Shown: piece by piece, positions 24,311 through 32,059 of the stretch
Numbering within the stretch: the stretch's first letter is position 1
Layout: the number at the start of each line of letters is the position of its first letter
DNA from: an uncultured bacterium
GTDB taxonomy: Bacteria > Bacteroidota > Ignavibacteria > Kapaibacteriales > UBA4661
DNA length: 43,727 bases
Direction of reading: 5' to 3'
Assembly: GCA_937899715.1 (NCBI GenBank)
Contig: CALCNX010000040.1
Span: 1 to 43,727, forward strand
Translations under genes and position numbers: made by a program
The notes under the pieces: model-generated
Seen by the model: only the letters and a program-made list of their open reading frames with translations
Databases searched by the model: none
Told to the model about the DNA's origin: nothing

Positions 24311-25687
24311 ATGGAATTTCTTACCATCGCGCTCAGTTTCGTTCTCGTGCTGGGCATTCTTGTTACCGTCCACGAACTTGGGCATTTCCTCGCTGCCCGC
24401 ATGACGGGGATGTACGCCGAAACCTTTGCCGTCGGCATGGGCAACCGCGTCGTGGGCTTCAATAAAGTTCACGGCGTAAAATTTGGTTCACTCTCCGAAG
24501 AACAGGAACAACAAGTTGTGGACGCAAAAGTAACCGATTATCGTATTGCGATGCTGCCCATTGGCGGTTACGTCAAGATTTCCGGCATGATAGACGAAAG
24601 CATGGACACGGAATTTCTCGCTTCCGAGCCGCAGCCGTGGGAGTTCCGCTCCAAAAATGCAGCGCAAAAAATCTTCGTCATGGCAGCGGGTGTGATTATG
24701 AACATTCTGCTGGCAATCGCCATTTTCACGGGAATTGCAATGCTGGACGGCAAGTCCGTGCTGGAAACGACGACAATTGCGCACGTAGAAAAAAATACCA
24801 TTGCTGAGGCAATCGGCTTAAAAGCGGGCGACAAAGTGCTGACCATCAACGGCGAGAAGCCAAAGTCGTGGACAGATATGACGCTACTACTCACGAAAAA
24901 TGTTGGTGAAGACATCAATGTTATGGTCGAGCGCGGCGGTTCGCAGTTTCCGCTTCGCATACCCGCCAAAACATTGACCGATGCTCTTGCGGCACAGCAG
25001 CCGATTGGCTGGCTTCCTTCGGGAACGGCAGTAATGATAACCGGCGTGGAAAGCCTCAAGCCCGCAGGGAAACTGGGCTTGATGTCGGGCGATACGGTTC
25101 TGACACTGAACGGATTGCCAATGTTCTCGGCTTCACAATTTGCCGAGCAAATTCGCGCCAACAAAGGGAAAGAAATTACTCTTGAGTGGAAGCGCACCGG
25201 CTCGGTGATGAGTGGTCGCCTTACGCCGGACGCTGACGGACGCATCGGTGTTGCGCTGGCGGGCATCTTCACAGGCGAACTCAAGAAGCAGCAGTATGGA
25301 TTCTTTGAGTCTTTTGCCGTCGGGACGCAAGAAATGGTTTCGACTATTACGATGTACGTCAGTTCCATCGGGCAGATTTTCAAGGGCAAGGTTTCTGTCA
25401 AGCAATCGGTGGGCGGTCCGATTCAAATTGCCAAAATGAGCAAGCAAGCCGCCGACCTCGGTGTTCTGGCACTGCTACGCTGGATGGCGCTGCTTTCGAT
25501 TATTCTTGCTGTTATGAACATTCTTCCTTTTCCGGCACTAGACGGTGGGCATATTCTCTTTATTCTCATTGAAGTCATTATTCGCCGCGAAATCCCCGTG
25601 AAGGTCAAACTCGGCATACAGCAAGCAGGTATCATCATTCTGCTCTGCTTCATGGTGTTCGTCTTCTACAACGACCTCACACGATAA
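24311..25687 (+). CDS. rseP: RIP metalloprotease RseP (site-2 protease)
   Basis: An intramembrane zinc protease that cleaves anti-sigma factors and signal-peptide remnants. 458 residues. The zinc motif HELGH lies at residues 21-25 inside the first membrane segment; the third ligand motif NILPFPALDGG is at about 403-412. Two PDZ domains lie between (about 160-235 and 245-320; LKAGDKVLTINGEKPKSW and LMSGDTVLTLNGLPMFSA). Membrane segments: about 5-27, 118-140, 385-405 and 430-450. It begins 44 bases after dxr and is followed 21 bases later by the FtsL-like gene, so all are probably one transcript. Confidence 0.96.
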   Translation: MEFLTIALSFVLVLGILVTVHELGHFLAARMTGMYAETFAVGMGNRVVGFNKVHGVKFGSLSEEQEQQVVDAKVTDYRIAMLPIGGYVKISGMIDESMDTEFLASEPQPWEFRSKNAAQKIFVMAAGVIMNILLAIAIFTGIAMLDGKSVLETTTIAHVEKNTIAEAIGLKAGDKVLTINGEKPKSWTDMTLLLTKNVGEDINVMVERGGSQFPLRIPAKTLTDALAAQQPIGWLPSGTAVMITGVESLKPAGKLGLMSGDTVLTLNGLPMFSASQFAEQIRANKGKEITLEWKRTGSVMSGRLTPDADGRIGVALAGIFTGELKKQQYGFFESFAVGTQEMVSTITMYVSSIGQIFKGKVSVKQSVGGPIQIAKMSKQAADLGVLALLRWMALLSIILAVMNILPFPALDGGHILFILIEVIIRREIPVKVKLGIQQAGIIILLCFMVFVFYNDLTR

Positions 25688-25708
25688 GCCACCCACTGCA
25701 CACAAATC

Positions 25709-26038
25709 ATGGCTGACGATAAACGACCACAACAGCAATCATCCCAAGCCGCTCCACGACTGATGGAGCGGCGCTGGGCGGTTTTGGGCGGACTGGCAGG
25801 AAGTGCGCTCGTGATAGTAATTTTCGTAAGTAACGTTCTGCGAGTGGGGAAATTGACGGAGGAAATGGATCGCATGAAAAAAGAGCATCAGCGCCTTGTG
25901 CATCAGAACGAGCTGCTGCGCGGTGAAATCATTCGCCTTCAGTCACCGGAGCGTATTACGACTGTTGCCAAGACGCGCTTGGGGTTAGTGCCGTCATCAT
26001 CAGCACCGATGCGTATTCCAAGCGCTCCAAAGAAATAA
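25709..26038 (+). CDS. FtsL/DivIC-like septum protein
   Basis: 109 residues of bitopic design: a polar N-terminal tail, one membrane helix (about 25-45, WAVLGGLAGSALVIVIFVSNVL), then a periplasmic coiled coil (KLTEEMDRMKKEHQRLVHQNELLRGEIIRLQ, about 48-80) and a short end containing PERITTVAKTRLGLVP. The Glu-Arg-Ile...A-x-x-x-L-G-L/M segment after the coil is the FtsL/FtsB hallmark. Such proteins connect FtsQ with the FtsWI synthase in the divisome. It could be FtsL or FtsB/DivIC; sequence alone does not decide. Short spacing to rseP suggests co-expression. Confidence 0.75.
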   Translation: MADDKRPQQQSSQAAPRLMERRWAVLGGLAGSALVIVIFVSNVLRVGKLTEEMDRMKKEHQRLVHQNELLRGEIIRLQSPERITTVAKTRLGLVPSSSAPMRIPSAPKK

Positions 26039-26083
26039 GCCCTCAAAAAGTACATCTGCATAAAAGAGAACTGCTAACGCCGC

Positions 26084-27187
26084 ATGGAAACTGCTCTCGA
26101 ACCCGATTTTGACCCAAATTATCCGCCCTACATTGAGCGTGTTTTCACCTTCACCATTACCCCAAAGCAAGCTCCTGTGCGCCTCGATGTGTATTTGACC
26201 GAGGCAATGCCAAATGCGACACGCTCCAAAGTGCAGGAAGCCATAGAAAACGGAGCAGTTCTCATCAATGGTCGTCCCGCAACAAAAGGCAGTCGCAAGA
26301 CGCAGCCCAACGACGTGATAGAATGCCGAATGATGAAGCCGCCGCCGCTTGAACTTGTGCCCGAAAATATTCCGCTTGATATTGCCTATGAAGACGATTC
26401 ATTGCTCGTTATCAACAAACCCGCAGGAATGGTCGTGCATCCGGGCTTTGGCAATCGTTACGGAACGCTTGTCAATGCGCTTCTTTGGCATTTCGGGCAG
26501 CGCGAAGCCATCCCGCTTGTGGAAACTAATGATAACGACGACGACGATGGCGAAGAAATCAGCGAAAGTGCCGTGCTGGCGAGTGATGCCGTGCGTCCGG
26601 GCATTGTTCACCGCTTGGATAAAGACACATCCGGTATTCTGGTTGTGGCAAAGGATGTAGTCTCACACGCGCGTCTGGCAAAGCAATTTGCCGAGCGTAC
26701 TGCCAAGCGTCAGTATTATGCGCTTGTTTGGGGTATTGTGAAGGATGACGCGGGAATTATTGAAGGAAATCTGGGGCGTTCGCCACGCGACCGCAAAAAA
26801 ATGGCTGTCCTGCAAAAGGGCGGAAAAACTGCCGTTACCGAATATACCGTACTGGAGCGCTTTTCATCGTGTACGCTGCTTGCACTCAAGCTCCGCACCG
26901 GAAGAACGCATCAAATCCGCGTTCATTGTGCTCACATTAAGCACCCGCTTGTGGGCGATGACGAATACGGCGGTGGGAGCGTCGTCTATGCGGGCAATAG
27001 CGGACAGTGGAAGGAGCTTGGCGAGCGGTTACTCAAGTTCATTCCCCGTCAAGCACTTCATGCCAAAACGCTTGGTTTTAAGCATCCTGTGGGCAGTCAG
27101 TGGTTGGAGTTTGATTCGGACTTGCCGGAAGATTTCACCTCAGCAATAGAAGAAGCACGGCGCGAAGCTGCGGTTCGTGTTGCGTAG
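26084..27187 (+). CDS. rluD: RluA/RluD-family 23S rRNA pseudouridine synthase
   Basis: 367 residues. An N-terminal S4 RNA-binding domain (about 25-75, RLDVYLTEAMPNATRSKVQEAIENGAVLING), then the catalytic domain with YEDDSLLVINKPAGMVVHPG, HRLDKDTSGILVVAK (catalytic Asp within RLD, about residue 179), and LKLRTGRTHQIRVHCAHIKHPLVGDDEYGG. An acidic insert (NDNDDDDGEE, about 147-157) sits in a loop just before the catalytic motif. RluD makes three pseudouridines in helix 69 of 23S rRNA; the RluA/RluC/RluD distinction is by domain layout (S4 plus RluD-like motifs) and not certain. It ends the plus-strand cluster, 10 bases from the convergent manC. Confidence 0.9.
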   Translation: METALEPDFDPNYPPYIERVFTFTITPKQAPVRLDVYLTEAMPNATRSKVQEAIENGAVLINGRPATKGSRKTQPNDVIECRMMKPPPLELVPENIPLDIAYEDDSLLVINKPAGMVVHPGFGNRYGTLVNALLWHFGQREAIPLVETNDNDDDDGEEISESAVLASDAVRPGIVHRLDKDTSGILVVAKDVVSHARLAKQFAERTAKRQYYALVWGIVKDDAGIIEGNLGRSPRDRKKMAVLQKGGKTAVTEYTVLERFSSCTLLALKLRTGRTHQIRVHCAHIKHPLVGDDEYGGGSVVYAGNSGQWKELGERLLKFIPRQALHAKTLGFKHPVGSQWLEFDSDLPEDFTSAIEEARREAAVRVA

Positions 27188-27197
27188 GCTCTTCAGT

Positions 27198-28334
27198 TTA
27201 TACAAATTTGTCGCCGCTCTGTTCGCGCAGTGCCGTTACAACCTTGCGAACGTCCTGCACGCGGTCTTTGGGGCAAACCAAGATACCATCTTTCGTGGCA
27301 ACGATGACCAGATTTTCAATGCCAATCGCTGCCACTGAAAGCACATCGTCGCCAACGCTGTTCATCACAATACAGTTTTTGCTGTCAAGCAGCAACGAGC
27401 CGCCCACGTTGATATTTCCTGCGCTGTCCGGCTCATACACACGCTCCAATGCGTCCCACGAACCAACATCGTCCCAACCAAAATCTACGCAGACAACGGC
27501 GACGTGGTGCGCTCGCTCCATGAGTCCGTAATCAATCGAAATATCCGGCATTGCTTGGAAAACAGATGCCGTGCCGCTTGGCGCACCAATGGGCGTTTCA
27601 GTGGTTTTACCTTTCAGAGCAGTGCGCAGCGCCTTGATTTTAAGCCCTACATCCGGCAAGTGCCGTTCTAAGCCGCTCACAATCGTGTCCAAGCGCCAGA
27701 AAAACATCCCGCTATTCCAGAAAAAACGTCCCTGACGCAAAAACTCTTGTGCCGTTTCCAAACTCGGTTTCTCATGGAAACTCTCTACGGGAAGAGCTTG
27801 TAAACCGCTTGTGGTGGTGTTCGCTTCGTGGGTTGCCGCCGCAATTTCGATATAGCCATAGCCCGTTGCCGGACGCGCAGGATGAACACCAAACGTAACG
27901 ATATTGCCTGTTGTTTCGGCGTGTGTGAGCGCAGCATCAACGGCAGCGCAGAAAAGTTCGGTGTTTTCAATATAGTGGTCGGCAGTCAGCACGGCAATTG
28001 AGATTTCGTCCGGCTTCAGAGCCGGATAACGTTCGGCAATATAAGCAGCACCCAGCGCAATGCACGGTGCGGTATTGCGTTTCATCGGCTCGGCGATAAT
28101 GTTCTCCGGCGGCAGAAGCGGCAAGTTCTCGCGCATGATAGGCTGCAACGCCTCGCTCGTAATGACGAAAATATGCTCTGGCGCAATAAGCGGCGCAACG
28201 CGCTCTATTGCTTCATCGAGCATTGTTTTGTCGGGTGAAACAAGTTTGAGTAATTGCTTCGGTTTGGTGCGGCGCGACAGGGGCCAGAAGCGTTCGCCGG
28301 AGCCACCCGCCATGATGAGAACTGTACGTTGCAT
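27198..28334 (-). CDS. manC: mannose-1-phosphate guanylyltransferase
   Basis: Makes GDP-mannose from mannose 1-phosphate and GTP. 378 residues: the short form, without the C-terminal phosphomannose isomerase domain. N-terminal pyrophosphorylase signature MAGGSGERFWPLSRRTKPKQLLKL (residues 9 onward, quoted here in two parts as GGSGERFWPLS and KPKQ), EPMKRNTAPCIALGAA, TADHYI, YGYIE, FHEKP and WNSGMFFW are all in place. GDP-mannose feeds capsule, LPS or glycoprotein synthesis, in keeping with the Wzi-like gene nearby. The next genes upstream on the minus strand are 40 bases away. Confidence 0.93.
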   Translation of the reverse strand: MQRTVLIMAGGSGERFWPLSRRTKPKQLLKLVSPDKTMLDEAIERVAPLIAPEHIFVITSEALQPIMRENLPLLPPENIIAEPMKRNTAPCIALGAAYIAERYPALKPDEISIAVLTADHYIENTELFCAAVDAALTHAETTGNIVTFGVHPARPATGYGYIEIAAATHEANTTTSGLQALPVESFHEKPSLETAQEFLRQGRFFWNSGMFFWRLDTIVSGLERHLPDVGLKIKALRTALKGKTTETPIGAPSGTASVFQAMPDISIDYGLMERAHHVAVVCVDFGWDDVGSWDALERVYEPDSAGNINVGGSLLLDSKNCIVMNSVGDDVLSVAAIGIENLVIVATKDGILVCPKDRVQDVRKVVTALREQSGDKFV

Positions 28335-28373
28335 GATAAAAGTAAAAATGAAAATGTGCGTTACAAATAATTC

Positions 28374-29459
28374 CTATAAATCAACCCACTCGCCCAAGTC
28401 TAGCGCTCGAAAGGCTGCTGGTTCGATAGATGCTTGCGTGAGAGATTTTTGAAGTTCTTCTACGGGTTCCATTTCGCCGTCATCGGCAAGGGGAAATGTG
28501 CCGAAGTGCATACCGATACTCAGGCGTGAACGTGAGTCTTGATGCACCTTCACGGCTTCTTCCGGCGAAATATGTACCGGCGACATGAACCATTGCGGGC
28601 GAAATGCTCCAATCGGTATCATTGCGCATTTGATATTGGAAAATTTCTCCCCAATACGCTTGAAATGGCTGCCATAGCCCGAATCCCCGGCGAAGTAGAT
28701 TTCATCACCCGTCTGAGCACTTTGCACCACAAAACCGCACCAAAGCGATTTATTGCGGTCGCTCACGCCCCGCCCTGAAAAATGCTGCGCCGGAACCGAG
28801 TGAATATGAAATGTCTTTCCGTTGTGCGAGAACGGCGTTTCATTCCACCAATCCAACTCAATAATGTTGCCGATGCCCTGATTTTCCAGATACGCCTTCA
28901 CGCCAAGTGGAACAATAATCGTTGGCTGAAAACGCTCTGCAAGGCGCTTCATGGTGCCGATGTCGAGATGGTCGTAGTGATTGTGCGACAGCAGAATAAG
29001 ATCAATCTGCGGCAATTTCTCAAACGGTACTCCGGCGGGACGCACCCGCTTCGGACCAACAAGGTCGAACACGCCAGCCACATCTGCCCACACGGGGTCG
29101 GTGATGATATTGATACCTTCGGTTTGAATAAGCATCGTTGCGTGGTTGACGAAGGTGATGCGCGAGGTTTCAATCCGCGCCTCCGGCGTTGTTTGCCGGA
29201 CGGACGAGGCATCACGCGCGGGTAACCATGCACCCGGATTACGGTTCGTCACCCAGCGCAGCAGATCGCTGAATTTCCCCGATGGGGGCGCACCGGGTGT
29301 AAAAAAAGTTTCGCCGTTGAAATGGTCGCTCACAGCACCTTTGTACGGTGGTGTGGCGATAACAAAGCGTTCAAATAAAAATGAAGTCAGTATCACAAGA
29401 AATAAGCCTCCAGCAATCCAAAGTATCATGGGGTTCATAAAAAAGTTTCGGATGAGCAT
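28374..29459 (-). CDS. membrane-anchored metallo-beta-lactamase-fold hydrolase (NAPE-PLD/UlaG-like)
   Basis: 361 residues, or 354 if the second Met (MNPMILWIAG) is used. An N-terminal membrane anchor (about 9-30) is followed by a beta-lactamase-fold domain: VNHATMLIQTEGINIITDPVW, then the zinc motif SHNHYDHLD (HxHxDH), VPAQHFSGRG, YFAGDSGYG and HFGTFPLADD near the end. The WCGFVVQ, PxxHWS-like order matches the NAPE-PLD branch, which hydrolyses phosphodiester bonds of N-acyl phosphatidylethanolamines; UlaG lactonases are related. The anchor suggests an envelope lipid as substrate. It starts 13 bases after the SDR gene's stop on the same strand. Confidence 0.85.
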   Translation of the reverse strand: MLIRNFFMNPMILWIAGGLFLVILTSFLFERFVIATPPYKGAVSDHFNGETFFTPGAPPSGKFSDLLRWVTNRNPGAWLPARDASSVRQTTPEARIETSRITFVNHATMLIQTEGINIITDPVWADVAGVFDLVGPKRVRPAGVPFEKLPQIDLILLSHNHYDHLDIGTMKRLAERFQPTIIVPLGVKAYLENQGIGNIIELDWWNETPFSHNGKTFHIHSVPAQHFSGRGVSDRNKSLWCGFVVQSAQTGDEIYFAGDSGYGSHFKRIGEKFSNIKCAMIPIGAFRPQWFMSPVHISPEEAVKVHQDSRSRLSIGMHFGTFPLADDGEMEPVEELQKSLTQASIEPAAFRALDLGEWVDL

Positions 29460-29472
29460 TTATGCGGGTTTT

Positions 29473-30237
29473 TTACATCGCCGACATACCGCCATCAACT
29501 ATCATGCCTTGCCCATAGACGTAGCCGGCATCTTCGGAAGCGAGGAACAGAATCGCTTTGGCAATATCGTCTGGCTGCCCCACGCGCTTGGCGGGAATAG
29601 CGGCGTAATAGCGCTCCATGATTTGTTGGTCTTTTTCGTTGTGCGCTGCCGTCATGGGCGTATCAATAAAGCCCGGACAAATAGCATTGATGCGGATTCC
29701 TGAACGTGCGTACTCAAGTGCGGCGGCTCTGGTCATGCCCATAACGCCATGCTTTGCGGTCACGTAAGCAAGGTGAAATTGCATCCCGAAATGTCCCAGA
29801 AACGAAGCGGTGTTCACAATAACGCCTCCGGCTTTGCTTGCACGCATTGCCTGAATTTGGGATTTCATGCAAAGAAAAACACCTGTGAGATTCACATCAA
29901 TCACGCGGCGAAAGGTGGCTTCATCGTAATCATGCGTCGCTTTGTCGCGCGAACCTTCAATTCCGGCGTTGTTAATGCCGATGTGCAGTCCGCCAAATTC
30001 AGCAATAGTGCGCTGCACAGCCGCTTCAACTTCCGCCGCCGATGCCACATCGGTCTTGATGAACAGTGCTGTTCCGCCCCCATCGGTGATGAGTTTTACC
30101 GTTTCTTGCGCTTGCGTCTCGGCTACGTCGCAGACAGCCACCCGTGCGCCTTCGCTGGCAAAAGCAAGCGCGGTTGCCCGCCCAATGCCAGTCGCACCTC
30201 CGGTCAGAAAAACAACTTTGTTGTCAAATCGAGCCAT
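29473..30237 (-). CDS. short-chain dehydrogenase/reductase (SDR)
   Basis: Start at MARFDNKVVFLTGG, since the ten codons upstream do not belong to the fold. 254 residues: nucleotide-binding TGGATGIG (about 11-18), Asp in VCDVAE selecting NAD(H), NNAG (about 87-90), catalytic Ser in VNTASFLGHFG, and YVTAKHG (Tyr-x3-Lys), ending with DGGMSAM. The pattern (SDR with YxxxK, 'GFIDTPMT', 'GQGMIVDGG') is the classical 3-oxoacyl-reductase/2,3-dihydro-dehydrogenase type; the substrate is not evident. It lies between aat and the MBL-fold gene on the minus strand. Confidence 0.85.
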   Translation of the reverse strand: MARFDNKVVFLTGGATGIGRATALAFASEGARVAVCDVAETQAQETVKLITDGGGTALFIKTDVASAAEVEAAVQRTIAEFGGLHIGINNAGIEGSRDKATHDYDEATFRRVIDVNLTGVFLCMKSQIQAMRASKAGGVIVNTASFLGHFGMQFHLAYVTAKHGVMGMTRAAALEYARSGIRINAICPGFIDTPMTAAHNEKDQQIMERYYAAIPAKRVGQPDDIAKAILFLASEDAGYVYGQGMIVDGGMSAM

Positions 30238-30273
30238 AATGAAAATCCTTAAAAAACGATGAACCACAATGAT

Positions 30274-30849
30274 TTAGGTAAACGAGCACGGTAAACGAGT
30301 AGCAACAGCCAAACGGCTCAAATACTCGCTTCTGGATATTTCAATTCCACCGAAACTGGCAATGTGAGCATTAAGATACTGCGAATCCAGTAAAATAAAG
30401 CCCTGATGGCGCAAATGCTCCACAAGGCTTACAAATGCTACCTTCGAGCTGTCGGTCATCTGTGCAAACATAGATTCACCAAAAAATGCGCCACCAAGCG
30501 AAACGCCGTACAAGCCGCCAACAAGGCGGTCTTCATGCCACGCCTCGACCGAATGTGCAAAGCCCAATTCGTGCAATCGCGTGTAGGCATCAATAATTTC
30601 ATCGGAAATCCACGTTTCTTCGCGCTCGGCGCAGTTGATAACGACTTCTTGGAAGGCAGTATCAATGCGGGTTTCGTATATGCCTTTTGCCACGGTCTTG
30701 CGCAGCGACCGCGTAATATGAACGCGGTCAAGCGGGATTATTGCTCGCGGGTCGGGTGAGTGCCAGTACATCTCACCGTCCGGCTCTGCCATGGGGAAAT
30801 ACCCTTGTTGGTATGCCATAATCAGCAGTTCCGGTGTGAGGATATTCAT
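30274..30849 (-). CDS. aat: leucyl/phenylalanyl-tRNA-protein transferase
   Basis: Transfers Leu or Phe from aminoacyl-tRNA to the N-terminal Arg or Lys of proteins, creating N-degrons for ClpS/ClpAP. 191 residues from MNILTPELLIMAYQQGYFPMAEPDG, the family's usual start; the longer open frame overlaps pfkA. Signature YWHSPDPRAIIPLD, SLRKTV, then WISDEIIDAYTRLHELGFAHSVEAW, GGLYGVSLGGAFFGESMF and LLDSQYLNAHIASFGGIEISRSEY are all present. It is directly after pfkA (7 bases), so probably co-transcribed. Confidence 0.94.
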   Translation of the reverse strand: MNILTPELLIMAYQQGYFPMAEPDGEMYWHSPDPRAIIPLDRVHITRSLRKTVAKGIYETRIDTAFQEVVINCAEREETWISDEIIDAYTRLHELGFAHSVEAWHEDRLVGGLYGVSLGGAFFGESMFAQMTDSSKVAFVSLVEHLRHQGFILLDSQYLNAHIASFGGIEISRSEYLSRLAVATRLPCSFT

Positions 30850-30856
30850 AGCTCGT

Positions 30857-31861
30857 TTATCGAAGTGCAAGCGCAAAATCAATAAATTCTTGTGGAATGG
30901 AGTCGTAGCTGGCTTCATCGGCAGCAGCTTCTTCCAATGGCATGGGAGCGGGTGAATGCCCGGTGTAATACGCTGTGTAGAAGCCACTATCGCAGCCCTC
31001 AAAGGCATCTTGCACCATGCGGTAGCCGATCCAGCTTGCGCGGAGAATGTCGGTAACAGACGTTTTGCCGCCACGTTGGAAATAGCCCATATCTACGGCG
31101 CGAACTTCACGCTTGATGCCACGATTGGCAAAGATTGCTTCCAGCGTCGTGCGAATTTCCTCCAGCGATTTCGGATAGGATTCGCTTACGATAATGCGTG
31201 TGTCCTTGTCGCGCTCGGCAATGACCGTAGCGACGTGCTGATAATCAACTTCTTCATTCGGCATGATGACATATTCCGCGCCGGAGGCAATGCCGGAGTA
31301 GAGCGCCAGATACGCCGATTTACGCCCCATGGAGCGCACCAGATACAAGCGCCGATGCGAACTTGCCGTGTCGCGTATCCATTCCAGCATTTCCAAACTT
31401 TTGTCCAAAGCGCTGTAAAAACCAATAGACGAACCGGCGGTATTGCATACATCATTATCAATGGAGCCGGGCGAGACGAGAAATTTCGTCCGTAGCCCTT
31501 CGCGCCGAGCAATCGTGTTGAGGGCATTGGAGGCTTTGAGGCTACCATTGCCGCCGCAGACAAAAAGGTAGTTAAAGCCGTTGTCGTGCAAATTACGCGC
31601 TAAGGTCTCTTGCAAATCGAAATCCGTAGCCAACTCCGGTACGCGCGTTGTGCCGAGAATCGTGCCGCCACGACTGGTCAAGCCCGCAACATCGAGTTTG
31701 CCAAGACGACTGAAATTATTGTCCAATAACCCTTTCCAGCCGTCCACTACGCCCCAGACGGACGTTTGCGGGCGGAGATTGAGCGTAGTGCGCACGACAG
31801 CGCGAACAAAGGCGTTCATTCCGGGACAATCGCCACCGCCGGTGAGTATGCCAAATTTCAT
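30857..31861 (-). CDS. pfkA: 6-phosphofructokinase-family protein with altered GGDGS motif
   Basis: Phosphorylates fructose 6-phosphate in glycolysis if active. 334 residues from MKFGILTGGGDCPG, the expected family start; a promoter lies just upstream of it and downstream of earlier Met codons, which supports this choice. Family motifs: GGTILGTTR, SPGSIDNDV (catalytic TIDND region with Asp), GFYSALDKSLEMLEWIRDTASSHRR, LVRSMGRKSAYLAL, and MGYFQRGG. One odd point: the ATP/Mg motif reads GGNGS where E. coli and most ATP-dependent enzymes have GGDGS, so the Mg-coordinating Asp is Asn. The enzyme may still be active or be a divergent or regulatory type. Confidence 0.9.
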   Translation of the reverse strand: MKFGILTGGGDCPGMNAFVRAVVRTTLNLRPQTSVWGVVDGWKGLLDNNFSRLGKLDVAGLTSRGGTILGTTRVPELATDFDLQETLARNLHDNGFNYLFVCGGNGSLKASNALNTIARREGLRTKFLVSPGSIDNDVCNTAGSSIGFYSALDKSLEMLEWIRDTASSHRRLYLVRSMGRKSAYLALYSGIASGAEYVIMPNEEVDYQHVATVIAERDKDTRIIVSESYPKSLEEIRTTLEAIFANRGIKREVRAVDMGYFQRGGKTSVTDILRASWIGYRMVQDAFEGCDSGFYTAYYTGHSPAPMPLEEAAADEASYDSIPQEFIDFALALR

Positions 31862-31906
31862 AGAAGCATGGATGAGTGAAAAAATCCGTTTTGTTTTCTC
31901 AAGGCT

Positions 31907-31938
31907 CAAAGATATTCTTTTCATGGCTTTTTTGCCAA
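31907..31938 (-). promoter_or_regulatory. promoter for pfkA: TTGG-N20-TATCTTTG
   Basis: Exact TAnnTTTG at 31907-31914 with TTGG 20 bases upstream on the minus strand; predicted start is about 40 bases before the pfkA ATG. Confidence 0.5.
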
Positions 31939-31973
31939 TTTTTCTTTTAAGCGGCTTCCATCATTGGGCGCAA

Positions 31974-32005
31974 CTTGGAGGGCGCGTGGTTTTTTGATAA
32001 ATTGG
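31974..32005 (+). promoter_or_regulatory. promoter for Wzi-like gene: CTTG-N20-TAAATTGG
   Basis: CTTG then 20 bases then TAAATTGG (one mismatch to TAnnTTTG), 55 bases before the start codon. Back-to-back with the pfkA promoter. Confidence 0.4.
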
Positions 32006-32059
32006 CGGACTATTTTCTTCTTCAGTCACACACTGATTCTACAATCGTCCTTTCTCCGC

